DNA from: Kitasatospora cineracea
GTDB taxonomy: Bacteria; Actinomycetota; Actinomycetes; Streptomycetales; Streptomycetaceae
Assembly: GCF_003751605.1 (NCBI RefSeq)
Contig: NZ_RJVJ01000003.1
Coordinates: 496,001-560,000 of the forward strand
Length of the DNA: 64,000 bases
Direction: 5' to 3'
Made by a program: the position numbers and the translations under genes
In this document: positions 17,491 through 25,920 of the stretch, in pieces
How positions within the stretch are numbered: the stretch's first letter is position 1
Layout of the letters: each line of letters starts with the position of its first letter
The notes under the pieces: model-generated
The model's input: the letters and a program-made list of their open reading frames with translations, nothing else
Database searches by the model: none
Told to the model about the DNA's origin: nothing

Positions 17491-18903
17491 ATGCTGGGAG
17501 CACCCAACCCGGTCGAACTGCCGGACGGCGGGAGCCGGCAGGAGTTCGGCGCCCTGCTGCGCCACTGGCGCCGCCACGCCGGCTGGACCCAGGCCCAACT
17601 CGGCGCCGCCGTCGGCTACGACCACACCGCCGTCAGCCGCCTCGAGCACGGCGCCCGCCGCGCCACCCCCCGCCTGGTCCGGCAGCTCGACGAACTCCTC
17701 GGCAGCAGCGGCGAACTCACCCGCTGCCACGCCCGCGCCGAGAGCGCCGAAGGCGACCGCCCCGCCCTCCCCCCGCACCTGCTGCGCCCCCCGCTGCCCC
17801 CCGGCGCCGGCCCCGTCCCCGCCGCCGACCCCGCCGACCCCTGCCCCGCCACCCTCCCCGACCACGACGTCCAGTGCCCGCTGCACGGCGCCACCGGCTG
17901 CCACCTCCCGCCGCCCGCCACCGCCCTCGCCCTGCACGCCGCGTTCTGCGCCGACCCCGCCGCCCCCCTCGACACCGACACCGTGCACGCCCTCGCCGCC
18001 GTCCTCGGCGCCCAACTCCACAGCGCCGAACGGGCCCTGCGCGAACGCGCGGTCGGCGAACGCGGCCCCGGCACCGTCATCGAAGGCACCCTGCGCGCCG
18101 TCGTCGCCCGCCTCGCCGACGCCCCCACCCGCCACCGCCGGGTACTGGCCCGGCTCGCCGCCGAGTACTCCCACGCCGCCGGCAGCCTGCGCCTGCACGG
18201 CGGCCGCCCCGCCACCGCGATGGCCTGCTTCGACCGCGCCCTCGGCTGGGCCGCGCTGGCCGGCGACGCCACCACCCAGGCCGCCGCCCTCAGCGACATG
18301 GCCGTCCTCGGCCTGCTCGACGACGACCCCGCCGCGGCCGGCGACTACGCCCGCGAGATCCGCCGCGCCGCCCCCGGCCGCCCCTGGTCCGACGCCCTCG
18401 CCACCCTCGGCGAGGCCCGCGCCACCGCCCTGGCCGGCGACATCCGCGCCACCGTCCGGCACATCGGCCGCGCCCGCCAGCACCTCGACCGGCCCGCCAC
18501 CGTCGGCACCGAGGACCACGTCCCCTGGCTCGCCCCCGCCGCCCTGCGCCTGCGGGTCGAATCCGGTTCCTCCGCCGCCCTGCGCGACCTGGCCGCCGCC
18601 ACCGCCGACCCCCGCCTCGCCCATCGCGCACTGACCGCCGCCACCGCCGCCCTCGACCTGCTCGGCGACGGCCGACTGCCCGCCGCCCGCACCATGCTCA
18701 CCGTCCGGGCCGCCGACTGCCACCTGTGCGCCGACGACCCGCACACCGCCCTCGCCACCCTCGCCCCCGTCCTCGACGGCGCCCCGCTGCCCGCCCTGGT
18801 CCGCCACGAACTGCGCGGCCTGCGCGACCGCCTCACCGCCGGCGCCGACCGCTGGGGCCCCGCCGCCACCGAGGCGGCCGCCCGGCTCGGCGCCGCGATC
18901 TGA
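17491..18903 (+). CDS. XRE-family regulator with TPR-like C-terminal domain
   Basis: A 470-residue protein: N-terminal helix-turn-helix (EFGALLRHWRRHAGWTQAQLG then YDHTAVSRLEHGAR, residues about 18-58), a Pro-rich linker and a long Ala-rich helical region with TPR-like repeats (PATAMACFDRALGWAALAGD; AATADPRLAHRALTAA). This architecture is abundant in streptomycetes, where the repeats probably sense a peptide or partner protein. It is divergent from the metallopeptidase gene and may act on the shared intergenic region. Confidence 0.88.
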   Translation: MLGAPNPVELPDGGSRQEFGALLRHWRRHAGWTQAQLGAAVGYDHTAVSRLEHGARRATPRLVRQLDELLGSSGELTRCHARAESAEGDRPALPPHLLRPPLPPGAGPVPAADPADPCPATLPDHDVQCPLHGATGCHLPPPATALALHAAFCADPAAPLDTDTVHALAAVLGAQLHSAERALRERAVGERGPGTVIEGTLRAVVARLADAPTRHRRVLARLAAEYSHAAGSLRLHGGRPATAMACFDRALGWAALAGDATTQAAALSDMAVLGLLDDDPAAAGDYAREIRRAAPGRPWSDALATLGEARATALAGDIRATVRHIGRARQHLDRPATVGTEDHVPWLAPAALRLRVESGSSAALRDLAAATADPRLAHRALTAATAALDLLGDGRLPAARTMLTVRAADCHLCADDPHTALATLAPVLDGAPLPALVRHELRGLRDRLTAGADRWGPAATEAAARLGAAI

Positions 18904-18980
18904 CGCGCCGTCAGGCGGAGTGACGGGCCGTCGGGCGGAGTGACGGGCCGTCGGGCGGGGTGGCGGGCCGTCGGGTGGAG
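18901..18980 (+). repeat. Four tandem 20-bp units
   Basis: Units of tgacgggccgtcgggcggag, each slightly different, start at 18901, 18921, 18941 and 18961. The first unit begins with the stop codon of the XRE regulator gene. They fill most of the gap to the phosphotransferase gene. Confidence 0.9.
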
Positions 18981-19038
18981 TGACGGTGGGCGGGGAAACC
19001 CGGTGCGCCGGAACGGCGCCGGAGCGCAGACTCGGCGG

Positions 19039-20046
19039 ATGGAACCCGACGCCGCCACGACCGCCGCCGCCTTCGGGCTGGGCCGCCCGCTGGGCCCCTG
19101 GCGCCCGCTGGACAACGGGGGCGCCCCGACCGACAGCCGGCGACTCGACACCACCCGGGGGCGGTGGACGGTCCGCACCGGCCGCCTGCACAGCGACTGG
19201 CACCACGAACAGGCCCGCCGGGTGCACCGCCTGCAACGGGCCGCCCGCGCCGCGGGCATCGCCATGCCGCCCCCCGTCCCACCCCCGGCCCCCGCCGTCG
19301 GCTACTGGCACCGGCCCGCCCCGGACGCACCGGAGGTGGTCCGGGTCAGCGGCTGGCTGGACGGCCACGACCTGCGCGGGCCCGGCGCCGGGCCCGAAGC
19401 CCCGGCCGCCGCCGGCTGGGTCGGCCGCACCCTGGCCCGGATCGCCCGGCTGGACACCGGCGGCGGCACCCCCGAACCACCCCACCCCCTCGCCGAGTGG
19501 CAGCAGTGGGTGGCCGAGGCCGAAGCGGGCGGACTCCCCGTCGCCGCACCGGCCCGCGCCCTGCTCCCCGCCGTCGCCGACGCCACCGCACTGGTCACCG
19601 ACGCGCAGCGCACCGCCCCCGCCGCCGTCCTGGTGCACGGCGACACCTCCCGGGCGAACGTGCTGCGCACCCCCGACGGTTACGCGCTGATCGACTGGGA
19701 GACGGCCCGGCTCGAAGTCCCCTGGTGGGAGGCGGTGGACGTGGCCCTCCGGTTCGCCACCCCCTCCAACGGCCCCACCGTCGCCCCCGACCCCCGGACG
19801 GTCCGCCCGCTGCTCACCGCCTACCTGGACGCCGGCGGCCCGCCCGGACCCGCCGACCCCACCGCCTTCGCGGGCCTGCTGCGCAGCCAACTCGCGTTCA
19901 CCGCCTGGTGCCTGTGGCTGGCCCTCGGCCACCGCGCCGCCACCCCCGAACAGCGCGCCTTCGGACTGCGCCAGGTCACCGCCACCGCCCGCGACCTGCC
20001 CCGGGTCCTCCGCTCGCTGGCGGACTGGACCGCCCTGCTGCGCTGA
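19039..20046 (+). CDS. Aminoglycoside phosphotransferase-fold kinase (APH family)
   Basis: A 335-residue protein with the APH kinase core: VLVHGDTSRANVL (catalytic Asp and Asn) and ALIDWETA (metal-binding Asp), followed by PWWEAVDVALRF. The N-lobe is divergent (GPWRPLDNGGAPTDSRR). Family members phosphorylate antibiotics, choline, homoserine or other small alcohols. Nothing here identifies the substrate. The ATG at 19039 is the first that yields the conserved N-terminus. Confidence 0.85.
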   Translation: MEPDAATTAAAFGLGRPLGPWRPLDNGGAPTDSRRLDTTRGRWTVRTGRLHSDWHHEQARRVHRLQRAARAAGIAMPPPVPPPAPAVGYWHRPAPDAPEVVRVSGWLDGHDLRGPGAGPEAPAAAGWVGRTLARIARLDTGGGTPEPPHPLAEWQQWVAEAEAGGLPVAAPARALLPAVADATALVTDAQRTAPAAVLVHGDTSRANVLRTPDGYALIDWETARLEVPWWEAVDVALRFATPSNGPTVAPDPRTVRPLLTAYLDAGGPPGPADPTAFAGLLRSQLAFTAWCLWLALGHRAATPEQRAFGLRQVTATARDLPRVLRSLADWTALLR

Positions 20047-20062
20047 ACCCGCCCGGTCGCCC

Positions 20063-20138
20063 GTCCGCCCGCCCGTCCGCCCGTCCGCCCGTCCGCCCGT
20101 CCGCCCGTCCGCCCGTCCGCCCGTCCGCCCGTCCGCTC
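20063..20138 (+). repeat. About nine tandem 8-bp units (gtccgccc)
   Basis: A short simple repeat directly after the kinase stop codon, interrupted once by gccc at 20071-20074. It precedes a TATGAT box (20172-20177) that could be the -10 of the next gene. Confidence 0.93.
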
Positions 20139-20238
20139 GCGCCGGACCATTACCTCGTCTTGGGAAAGGCATATGATCTCCCCGTCACGTCGGCCCGGAC
20201 GCGAACCGGCCGACCACCGAGACGACGGGGGAGCGACG

Positions 20239-20637
20239 ATGGCAGCAGGACGGGACGACGACTTCGGCGGCCGGGAGATCGACGACGACGAACTGCTGGA
20301 CGTCGCCGACAACCCCGAACAGGCCGCCGAACTGCACCGCGCCCTGCGCACCCTGGCCACCAACGACAAGATCGGCCCCGAACTGCGCGAAATGGCCCGC
20401 GAGGTGCTCACCGGCCGGATCGGCATGCGCGAGGCGATCCAGTCCGACCGCTACATGTCGGCCATCGGCACCCGCCTGGACGAGATGCGCACCGCGGCCC
20501 AGAACCTCTCACCCGAGGAACGCGAAGCCTCCGAGAAGCGGGCCGTCGGACTCCGCGAACAGTACGAGGCCGAACACGGCCCCGACGAGGACGACGAGGA
20601 CGACCCCTGGACCCGCCCCCGCGACGACCGCCCCTGA
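20239..20637 (+). CDS. Small acidic hypothetical protein
   Basis: A 132-residue protein with very acidic ends (DDDFGGREIDDDELLD and PDEDDEDDPW) and a helical middle (LREMAREVLTGRIGMREAIQSDRY). It has no membrane segment. The GGGGGA ribosome site supports the ATG at 20239. I do not recognise the family. The charge pattern resembles small scaffold or chaperone-like proteins, but that is only an impression. Confidence 0.7.
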   Translation: MAAGRDDDFGGREIDDDELLDVADNPEQAAELHRALRTLATNDKIGPELREMAREVLTGRIGMREAIQSDRYMSAIGTRLDEMRTAAQNLSPEEREASEKRAVGLREQYEAEHGPDEDDEDDPWTRPRDDRP

Positions 20638-20763
20638 CCCCGGCGGGCCGGCCGACGGCCCGAACCGGCCCGGACGGCAACGGTGTTCGGGGCGGGAAGG
20701 GGGTGCCGGGAGGCGGGCGGTAATTCGGAGGAGGGCCGGTCGGGGCGCTGTTAGGGTGGCCCG

Positions 20764-21192
20764 ATGGCAGTGCTCAGACAATTCCAGGTCACCTTCGACT
20801 GCGCCGAACCCGGCCGGCTCGCCCGGTTCTGGTGCGAGGTGCTCGGCTACGAGTCGAACCCGCCCAAGGGCTTCGGCAGTTGGGAGCAGTACGAGGAATC
20901 GCTCCCGGCCGCCGAGCGCGACACGTGGTCGGCCTGCACCGACCCCACCGGAGTCGGGCCCAGGCTGTACTTCCAGCGCGTTCCCGAGGGCAAGGTCGTC
21001 AAGAACCGGGTGCACCTCGACGTCCGGGTCGGGACCGGGCTGCTCGGTGAGGAGCGGCTGGCCGCGCTGGAGGCGGAGTGCGCCCGGCTCCTCCCGCTCG
21101 GCGCGGTGCGGGTGCAGCTGCTGTACGACGGCGGCGACGACTCGTGCATCGTGATGCAGGACATCGAGGGCAACGAGTTCTGCGTCGACTGA
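20764..21192 (+). CDS. VOC (glyoxalase-fold) family protein
   Basis: A 142-residue protein of the VOC superfamily, subgroup common in actinobacteria: FDCAEPGRLARFWCEVLGY near the N-terminus, YFQRVPEGKVVKNRVHLDV in the middle and VMQDIEGNEFCVD at the end. Members are often metal-dependent lyases, dioxygenases or drug-binding proteins, but this subgroup is uncharacterised. A decayed relative lies at 35056. Confidence 0.88.
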   Translation: MAVLRQFQVTFDCAEPGRLARFWCEVLGYESNPPKGFGSWEQYEESLPAAERDTWSACTDPTGVGPRLYFQRVPEGKVVKNRVHLDVRVGTGLLGEERLAALEAECARLLPLGAVRVQLLYDGGDDSCIVMQDIEGNEFCVD

Positions 21193-21335
21193 CCCCTCGT
21201 AGCCCTCGCAACTCCGGCCCGCCCGGCCCGGACCACGGCCCGGACCGGCGGTCGGGCGAGGTCGGGCGGCGGGAGTGGCAGACGGATCCGGCAGGTCGGG
21301 GTACCGTCGAGGCACACGCACGGGAGGGCAGAGGC

Positions 21336-21599
21336 ATGACCGCGACAGCAGAATCCGGGACGTTGCGCGTGCCGCGCAGCATCAACGGCATCGAGCAGGC
21401 GCTCACCTACGAGGAGCGGGCCAGGTTCTACGACGAACTCGGTCCCGTCGAGGACCCGGCGGACCGGGAAGCCGTGATCACCACGTGGTGGCTGCGGGCG
21501 ATGTCCGCGGCCTACGGCGGCGACCGGAGCGGCTTCCGCGCGGCCGTCGCCCAGGTCCTGGCCACCGGCCGGGCGCAGCAGGCGGGAGCCGCCGCGTGA
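21336..21599 (+). CDS. Small protein, possible antitoxin-like partner (first of a pair)
   Basis: An 87-residue helical protein (VPRSINGIEQALTYEERARF, DREAVITTWWLRAMSA). It overlaps the next gene by 4 bases (GTGA), so the two are translationally coupled. It resembles streptomycete DUF6247-like proteins that are found as the first gene of small two-gene units. The antitoxin idea rests on size, order and coupling, not on a recognised DNA-binding fold. Confidence 0.6.
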   Translation: MTATAESGTLRVPRSINGIEQALTYEERARFYDELGPVEDPADREAVITTWWLRAMSAAYGGDRSGFRAAVAQVLATGRAQQAGAAA

Positions 21600-21856
21600 G
21601 CGGTTGGCGGATATGGCTCCAGGACCAGCCCGCCCACACCATGGTCGCCATCTCGAAGGCGGACGACATCCTCTTCGCGCTGGTCACCGCGTCCCTGGTG
21701 CTGCTCGACGACCGGGCCGGCGCCCCCGTCGACGAGTGGGGCGACCTGCGCAACGTCGTCCTGGCCCCGTCCGTCACCGCCGAGGTGTTCGTCAACCCCG
21801 ACGAGCGCACCATCGACGTGGTGCGCCTGGTCTGGCTCCCCGGCTTCGACAACTGA
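21596..21856 (+). CDS. Small protein, possible toxin-like partner (second of a pair)
   Basis: An 86-residue protein (VSGWRIWLQDQPAHTMVAIS at the start; NVVLAPSVTAEVFVNPDERT, then DVVRLVWLPGFD near the end) with alternating hydrophobic strands suggesting a compact alpha/beta fold like RelE/ParE toxins. No catalytic residues can be assigned. The start GTG overlaps the stop of the upstream gene. It could equally be a small binding protein. Confidence 0.55.
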   Translation: MSGWRIWLQDQPAHTMVAISKADDILFALVTASLVLLDDRAGAPVDEWGDLRNVVLAPSVTAEVFVNPDERTIDVVRLVWLPGFDN

Positions 21857-21910
21857 CCGATGGGCGACGACATCTGACGCCCCGTCTGAGATGCGCTTCC
21901 GGCGGTACCC

Positions 21911-21934
21911 CCCTGCGGGCGTACGCCTGCAGGG
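21911..21934. repeat. 24-bp dyad around a perfect 10-bp palindrome
   Basis: The arms CCCTGC and GCAGGG enclose GGCGTACGCC, itself a perfect palindrome; 22 of the 24 bases pair. It starts 54 bases after the stop of the small gene pair. It could be an operator or a terminator hairpin. Confidence 0.7.
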
Positions 21935-21962
21935 CGGGGGGCGTGCCCGCCGGCGGGGGACG

Positions 21963-22184
21963 GTGATCGAGCCCTGCCGCGCCGCCGCGCTGTTCGCCGC
22001 CACCTCGGTGGGAACGCCGCCGTTCACCGGGATCGGGGCCCGCGGCCTGCCCGCCGTGCTGCTGGCGCTGCCGGTCGGTGCCGTCCTGGTCGGCGTCCTC
22101 GCCGCCACCCGGCCGCCCCGCCCCGCCCGGTCGTCGCCCTGCGAGCCGACCGTCCCCTTCCGGTCTGATGGTCGGAAGCTCTGA
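21963..22184 (+). CDS. Possible small membrane protein
   Basis: A 73-residue frame from GTG 21963 (after a GGGGGA site) with a hydrophobic stretch LPAVLLALPVGAVLVGVLAA and a basic, Pro-rich tail. Third-position G/C bias supports coding. The rest of the 21857-22316 gap holds the dyad above and degenerate repeats of tctgatggtc (22164 and 22212 areas). No family is recognised. Confidence 0.4.
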   Translation: MIEPCRAAALFAATSVGTPPFTGIGARGLPAVLLALPVGAVLVGVLAATRPPRPARSSPCEPTVPFRSDGRKL

Positions 22185-22316
22185 CGGACCGACAGTCCGA
22201 TGGTCTAACAGCCCGACCGTCTGATGGTCAGTCGACAAACGACCCGGGCGCCGCCGCGCGCGCCGAAAGACAGCAGTGCGCACGTTCGTGCTGAAATCTC
22301 GGGTAGCATCGGCTCC

Positions 22317-22925
22317 ATGACGGACATTCAGGACCTCGACGCCCGCGCACTGAAGACCACCCGGTCCCTGGTCGACCGGGTCGACGCCGACATGCTCCAC
22401 CTGCCGACCCCCTGCGGTGCCTGGACGCTCGGGCAGTTGCTCGCCCACATGACCGGCCAGAACCACGGCTTCGCCGCGGCGGCCCGCGGCGGCGGCCGCG
22501 ACCTCGCCGACTGGGCCGACCGGCCGGTCGGGGACGACCCCGGGGGCGTCTTCGCCGCCTCCGCCGAGGAGGTCACCGCCGCGTTCGCCGAGGAGGGCGT
22601 CCTCGAACGGGGCTTCTGGCTGCCCGAGGTCCGCGACGGCGGCCCGTTCCCCGCACCGCAGGCGATCGGCTTCCACTTCCTGGACTACGTCGTCCACGGC
22701 TGGGACGTCGCCGCCGCCCTCGGGATCCGCCCCGACTTCGACGCCGAGCTCACCGCCGCCGTCCTCCCGATCGCCGCCTTCGTCCCCACCGGCCCCGCCC
22801 GCGAGCGCCCCGGCGCGGCCTTCGCCCCCGCCCTGCCCGCCCGGGACTCCGCCGCCGACCCGCTCGACCAGGCCCTGCGCCTGCTCGGCCGCGACCCCGA
22901 CTGGACGCCGCCGCACGCCCGCTAG
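22317..22925 (+). CDS. TIGR03086-type DinB/mycothiol-dependent family protein
   Basis: A 202-residue protein of the mycothiol maleylpyruvate isomerase N-terminal (DinB-like) superfamily. Motifs are TPCGAWTLGQLLAHMTGQNHGF (first metal His), and FHFLDYVVHGWDVAAALG (two further His ligands). Members coordinate zinc in a four-helix bundle and may act as mycothiol-dependent thiol transferases. The substrate is unknown. It is convergent with the XRE/MmyB regulator gene. Confidence 0.9.
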   Translation: MTDIQDLDARALKTTRSLVDRVDADMLHLPTPCGAWTLGQLLAHMTGQNHGFAAAARGGGRDLADWADRPVGDDPGGVFAASAEEVTAAFAEEGVLERGFWLPEVRDGGPFPAPQAIGFHFLDYVVHGWDVAAALGIRPDFDAELTAAVLPIAAFVPTGPARERPGAAFAPALPARDSAADPLDQALRLLGRDPDWTPPHAR

Positions 22926-22941
22926 GTGTTCGGCGGGTGCC

Positions 22942-23790
22942 TCAGGGCTGTTCGTGCAGGCGGGGGAGGGGCGCCGGGCGGGGGTCGGGGGTGTCCAGGC
23001 CGGCGAGCAGGCGCAGGCTGTCCTCGGTGGGGCTGCCGGGGGTGGCGGAGAGGACCAGGAGCTCGACGCCGGAGCCGTCGGGGAGGGCGAAGTTCTCCTG
23101 GTGGAGTTCGAGCAGCCCGACCAGGGGGTGGCGGTAGGACTTGCGGCCGTGGGTGCGGGCGCGGACGTCGGCGCGGGCCCACAGGCGGCGGAAGCGCTCG
23201 CTGCCCATCGACAGTTCGCCGATCAGCGAGGCCAGCCGGGGGTCGTCGGGGTACTTCCCGGCGGCCAGCCGCAGGTGCCCGACCACGTCGCGGGTGCAGC
23301 TCTCCCACTCCCCGTAGAGGCCGCGCTCCTGCTCCTCCAGGAAGATGTGCCGGGCGGTGTTCAGGCCCTGCGCGGGGCGGCCGTACAGGAGTTCGGCGAG
23401 TCGGTTGCAGGCCAGCACGTCCAGCCGGTGGTCCATGATCAGTGCGGGTGCGCCGGAGACCAGGTCGAGGACGCGCAGCAGTTCCGGCCGGATCCGGCCG
23501 CCCGGGGCCTTGGCGCGGCGCCGGGGCTGCCGGGCCAGCCGGTGCAGGTGCTCCTGCTCCGTCGCGTCCAGCCCCAGCACCCGGGCGAGCGCGTCGAGGA
23601 CCTGCTCGGAGGGCTGGGTGGCCCGCCCCTGCTCCAGGCGCACGTAGTAGTCGACGCTCACCCCGGACAGGTGCGCGACCTCCTCGCGCCGCAGCCCCTC
23701 GACCCGTCGGCGGCTGTCGGTGGGGATGCCGGCCGCGGCCGGGTCGACCCGGGAGCGCCGGGTCCGCAGGAAGCCCGCGAGATCGTCCAT
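22942..23790 (-). CDS. XRE regulator with MmyB-like ligand-binding domain
   Basis: A 282-residue regulator: N-terminal helix-turn-helix (GLRREEVAHLSGVSVDYYVR, then LEQGRATQPSEQVLDALARVL) and a PAS-like MmyB domain (PALIMDHRLDVLACNRLAEL, and later GRKSYRHPLVGLLELHQENF). Members usually sit divergently from a small redox enzyme, as here with the quinone reductase gene starting at 23941. The 150-bp shared gap probably holds its operator. A fatty-acid-like or quinone-like ligand is inference. Confidence 0.92.
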   Translation of the reverse strand: MDDLAGFLRTRRSRVDPAAAGIPTDSRRRVEGLRREEVAHLSGVSVDYYVRLEQGRATQPSEQVLDALARVLGLDATEQEHLHRLARQPRRRAKAPGGRIRPELLRVLDLVSGAPALIMDHRLDVLACNRLAELLYGRPAQGLNTARHIFLEEQERGLYGEWESCTRDVVGHLRLAAGKYPDDPRLASLIGELSMGSERFRRLWARADVRARTHGRKSYRHPLVGLLELHQENFALPDGSGVELLVLSATPGSPTEDSLRLLAGLDTPDPRPAPLPRLHEQP

Positions 23791-23940
23791 GCCTCCGAGT
23801 ATCGCCCGGCGGCGGCCCGCCGTGGGTGGCCCTGCGAGTACCAGGAAGCCCGGTCCTACGGAAGCGGAGCCCCTGAACAACGGGCGCCGCGGCGCCCAGG
23901 ATCGGAGGCGTCGAAGAACGCCGCACCGGAGGAGACCCCG

Positions 23941-24720
23941 ATGAAGACCCTGATCGTGCACGCCCACCCCGAGCCGAAGTCGCTCAACGGCTCGCTCAAG
24001 GACCACGCGGTGTCCGTGCTGGAGGCCGCCGGGCACCAGGTGCGGGTCAGCGACCTGTACGCGATGGGCTGGAAGGCCGCCGCCGACGCCGCCGACTACG
24101 GCCCGCACGCCTCCAGCCCGCTGAAGGTCCCGCTGGACTCCGGCCGCGCCTTCGAGGCCGGGGAGCTCACCGCCGACGTCCGCGCCGAGCAGGAGAAGCT
24201 GCTCTGGGCCGACACCGTCATCCTCCAGTTCCCGCTGTGGTGGTACACGATGCCCGCCATCCTCAAGGGCTGGGTCGACCGGGTCTTCACCTACCGCTTC
24301 GCGTACGGCGTCGGCGAGCACAGCAACACCAAGTACGGCGAGCGCTTCGGCGAGGGCACCCTGGCCGGGCGCCGGGCCCTGCTCTCGGTCACCGTCGGCG
24401 GCCCCGCGCCGCACTACGCCGCCCGCGGCATCAACGGCCCGATCGACGACCTGCTGTTCCCGATCCAGCACGGCATCCTGCACTACCCCGGCCTCGAGGT
24501 GCTGCCGCCCTTCGTGGTCTACGGCGGCGACCGGCTCACCCCCGAGCAGTACTCCGCCGTCGCCGCGGCCTGGGAGCAGCGCCTGCTCACCCTGGGGACC
24601 ACCGAGCCGATCCCGTTCCGCCGGCAGAACTTCGGCGACTACGAGATCCCCGCCCTGCACCTCAAGGAGGGCCTCGAACCGGCCGGCCGCACCGGCTTCG
24701 GCCTGCACACCCGGGCCTGA
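23941..24720 (+). CDS. NAD(P)H quinone reductase, flavodoxin-fold (NQO1/KefF-like)
   Basis: A 259-residue soluble FAD/FMN enzyme that reduces quinones by two electrons. Motifs are HAHPEPKSLNGSL (flavin phosphate loop), FPLWWYTMPAILKGWVDRVF and VTVGGPAPHY. A GGAGGAGACCCCG ribosome site precedes the ATG. It is divergent from an MmyB-type regulator, so induction by quinones or electrophiles is likely. Confidence 0.93.
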   Translation: MKTLIVHAHPEPKSLNGSLKDHAVSVLEAAGHQVRVSDLYAMGWKAAADAADYGPHASSPLKVPLDSGRAFEAGELTADVRAEQEKLLWADTVILQFPLWWYTMPAILKGWVDRVFTYRFAYGVGEHSNTKYGERFGEGTLAGRRALLSVTVGGPAPHYAARGINGPIDDLLFPIQHGILHYPGLEVLPPFVVYGGDRLTPEQYSAVAAAWEQRLLTLGTTEPIPFRRQNFGDYEIPALHLKEGLEPAGRTGFGLHTRA

Positions 24721-24779
24721 ACCCGGAGCCGCGGCGGGGCCTGCCGCCCGGGGCGCCGCGCCGCGGTTAGCATCGCCGG

Positions 24780-25193
24780 ATGACCGAGTTCCGCACCGTC
24801 CGGGCCACCCCGCTGTCCGCCGAAGAGGCCTGGCGGCGCGTCACCGACTGGCCGCGGCACGGCGCGGGCGTCCCGTTCACCACCGTGCGCTCCGACGGCC
24901 GGACGGTGGCGGCCCGGACGGGAGCGGGCCGGTTCGGCTTCGACGACGTGATGGACCTGGTCCGCCACGAGCCCCCGGACGGCGGCCGCCCCGGAATCTG
25001 CCGCCTGGTCAAACGCGGCCCGCTGGTGACGGGTTGGGCCGAGATCGAGGTCCGCCCGCACCCCCGCGGCGGCGCCGTGGTCCGCTGGCGCGAGGACCTG
25101 CGGATCGGCCCGCTGCCCGCCCTGCTGGACCGCCCCACCGCCTGGTGCGGCCGCCTACTCTTCCGCCGCACCCTGCGCACCCTGCTGCGCTGA
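24780..25193 (+). CDS. SRPBCC (START-like) family protein
   Basis: A 137-residue single-domain protein (FRTVRATPLSAEEAWRRVTD at the start; WREDLRIGPLPALLDRPTAW near the end) of the polyketide cyclase/START superfamily, a helix-grip fold with a hydrophobic cavity. No catalytic residues can be assigned. Its last codons and stop are the first unit of a 31-bp tandem repeat. Confidence 0.8.
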   Translation: MTEFRTVRATPLSAEEAWRRVTDWPRHGAGVPFTTVRSDGRTVAARTGAGRFGFDDVMDLVRHEPPDGGRPGICRLVKRGPLVTGWAEIEVRPHPRGGAVVRWREDLRIGPLPALLDRPTAWCGRLLFRRTLRTLLR

Positions 25194-25257
25194 ACGCCCG
25201 GACCTGCCCGCCCTGCTGCGCTGAACGGCCAGGCCGGTCCGCCCTGCTGCGCTGAAC
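25181..25257 (+). repeat. Three copies of a 31-bp unit that carry a stop codon
   Basis: The block cctgctgcgctgaac recurs at 25181, 25212 and 25243. The first copy is the end of the SRPBCC gene (LLR-stop), so the gene terminus has been duplicated twice downstream. Confidence 0.88.
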
Positions 25258-25273
25258 GCCCGGGGCCGCCCGC

Positions 25274-25855
25274 TCAGTCCTCCTCCCGGACGCGGGCGTG
25301 CAGGTGCATGTCGTGCCAGCCGTCGGCGTGCAGCAGGGCGCTGCGGCGGGTGCCCTCCAGGGCGTAGCCGTTCTTGTCGGCGATCCGGCAGGAGGCGGGG
25401 TTCGCGGTGGAGTGGCCCAACTCGATCCGGTGGAAGCCCACTTCGTGCAGCGCCCAGTGCGAGGCCCGCGCCACCGCCCGCGAGCAGACGCCCCGCCCGC
25501 GGGCCTCGGGGGCGGTCCAGTAGGCGATCTCCGCCTGCCCGCCGTAGAGCACCAGGGACTGCAGGGAGACCCGCCCGAGCAGCCCGCCGTCGGCCCCCGC
25601 CACCGCCCAGTGCGCGGCCTTCTCGTCCGTCCAGTCGCGCCGCCACCGGACGATCCACTCGCCCGCCTCCTGGTCGGAGTCCGCCCCGCGCAGGTGCCAG
25701 CGCCGGATCGCCGGGTCCCGGAACACCCGGGCGACGTCCGCGGCGTCCGTGTCGAGCCAGGGCCGCAGCAGCAGGCCGCCGTCGAGCGGCAGGACGGGCT
25801 GGGCACAACGGTTGAGGCTGCCCGGCGGCACGACCGGGGGAACGAGGGGAGGCAT
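25274..25855 (-). CDS. GNAT N-acetyltransferase, RimJ/RimL-like
   Basis: A 193-residue acetyltransferase of the ribosomal-protein or aminoglycoside-acetylating subgroup: LLLRPWLDTDAADVARVFRD, then EIAYWTAPEARGRGVCSRAV (acetyl-CoA pyrophosphate loop RGRGVC) and NPASCRIADKNGYALEGTRR. The ATG at 25855 is favoured because upstream residues (MMRG) lack a ribosome site. The acceptor is unknown. Confidence 0.9.
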   Translation of the reverse strand: MPPLVPPVVPPGSLNRCAQPVLPLDGGLLLRPWLDTDAADVARVFRDPAIRRWHLRGADSDQEAGEWIVRWRRDWTDEKAAHWAVAGADGGLLGRVSLQSLVLYGGQAEIAYWTAPEARGRGVCSRAVARASHWALHEVGFHRIELGHSTANPASCRIADKNGYALEGTRRSALLHADGWHDMHLHARVREED

Positions 25856-25920
25856 GCCCCGCATCATGGCAAGGCCCGGCGGTCCGGTGCCACCGGGTTC
25901 CCGTCCGGTGCGGCGCGGGG

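Noticed and set aside
18901..20138. Tandem arrays as a CRISPR
   Set aside because: The units are contiguous (20 bp and 8 bp) with no variable spacers, and no cas genes are present.
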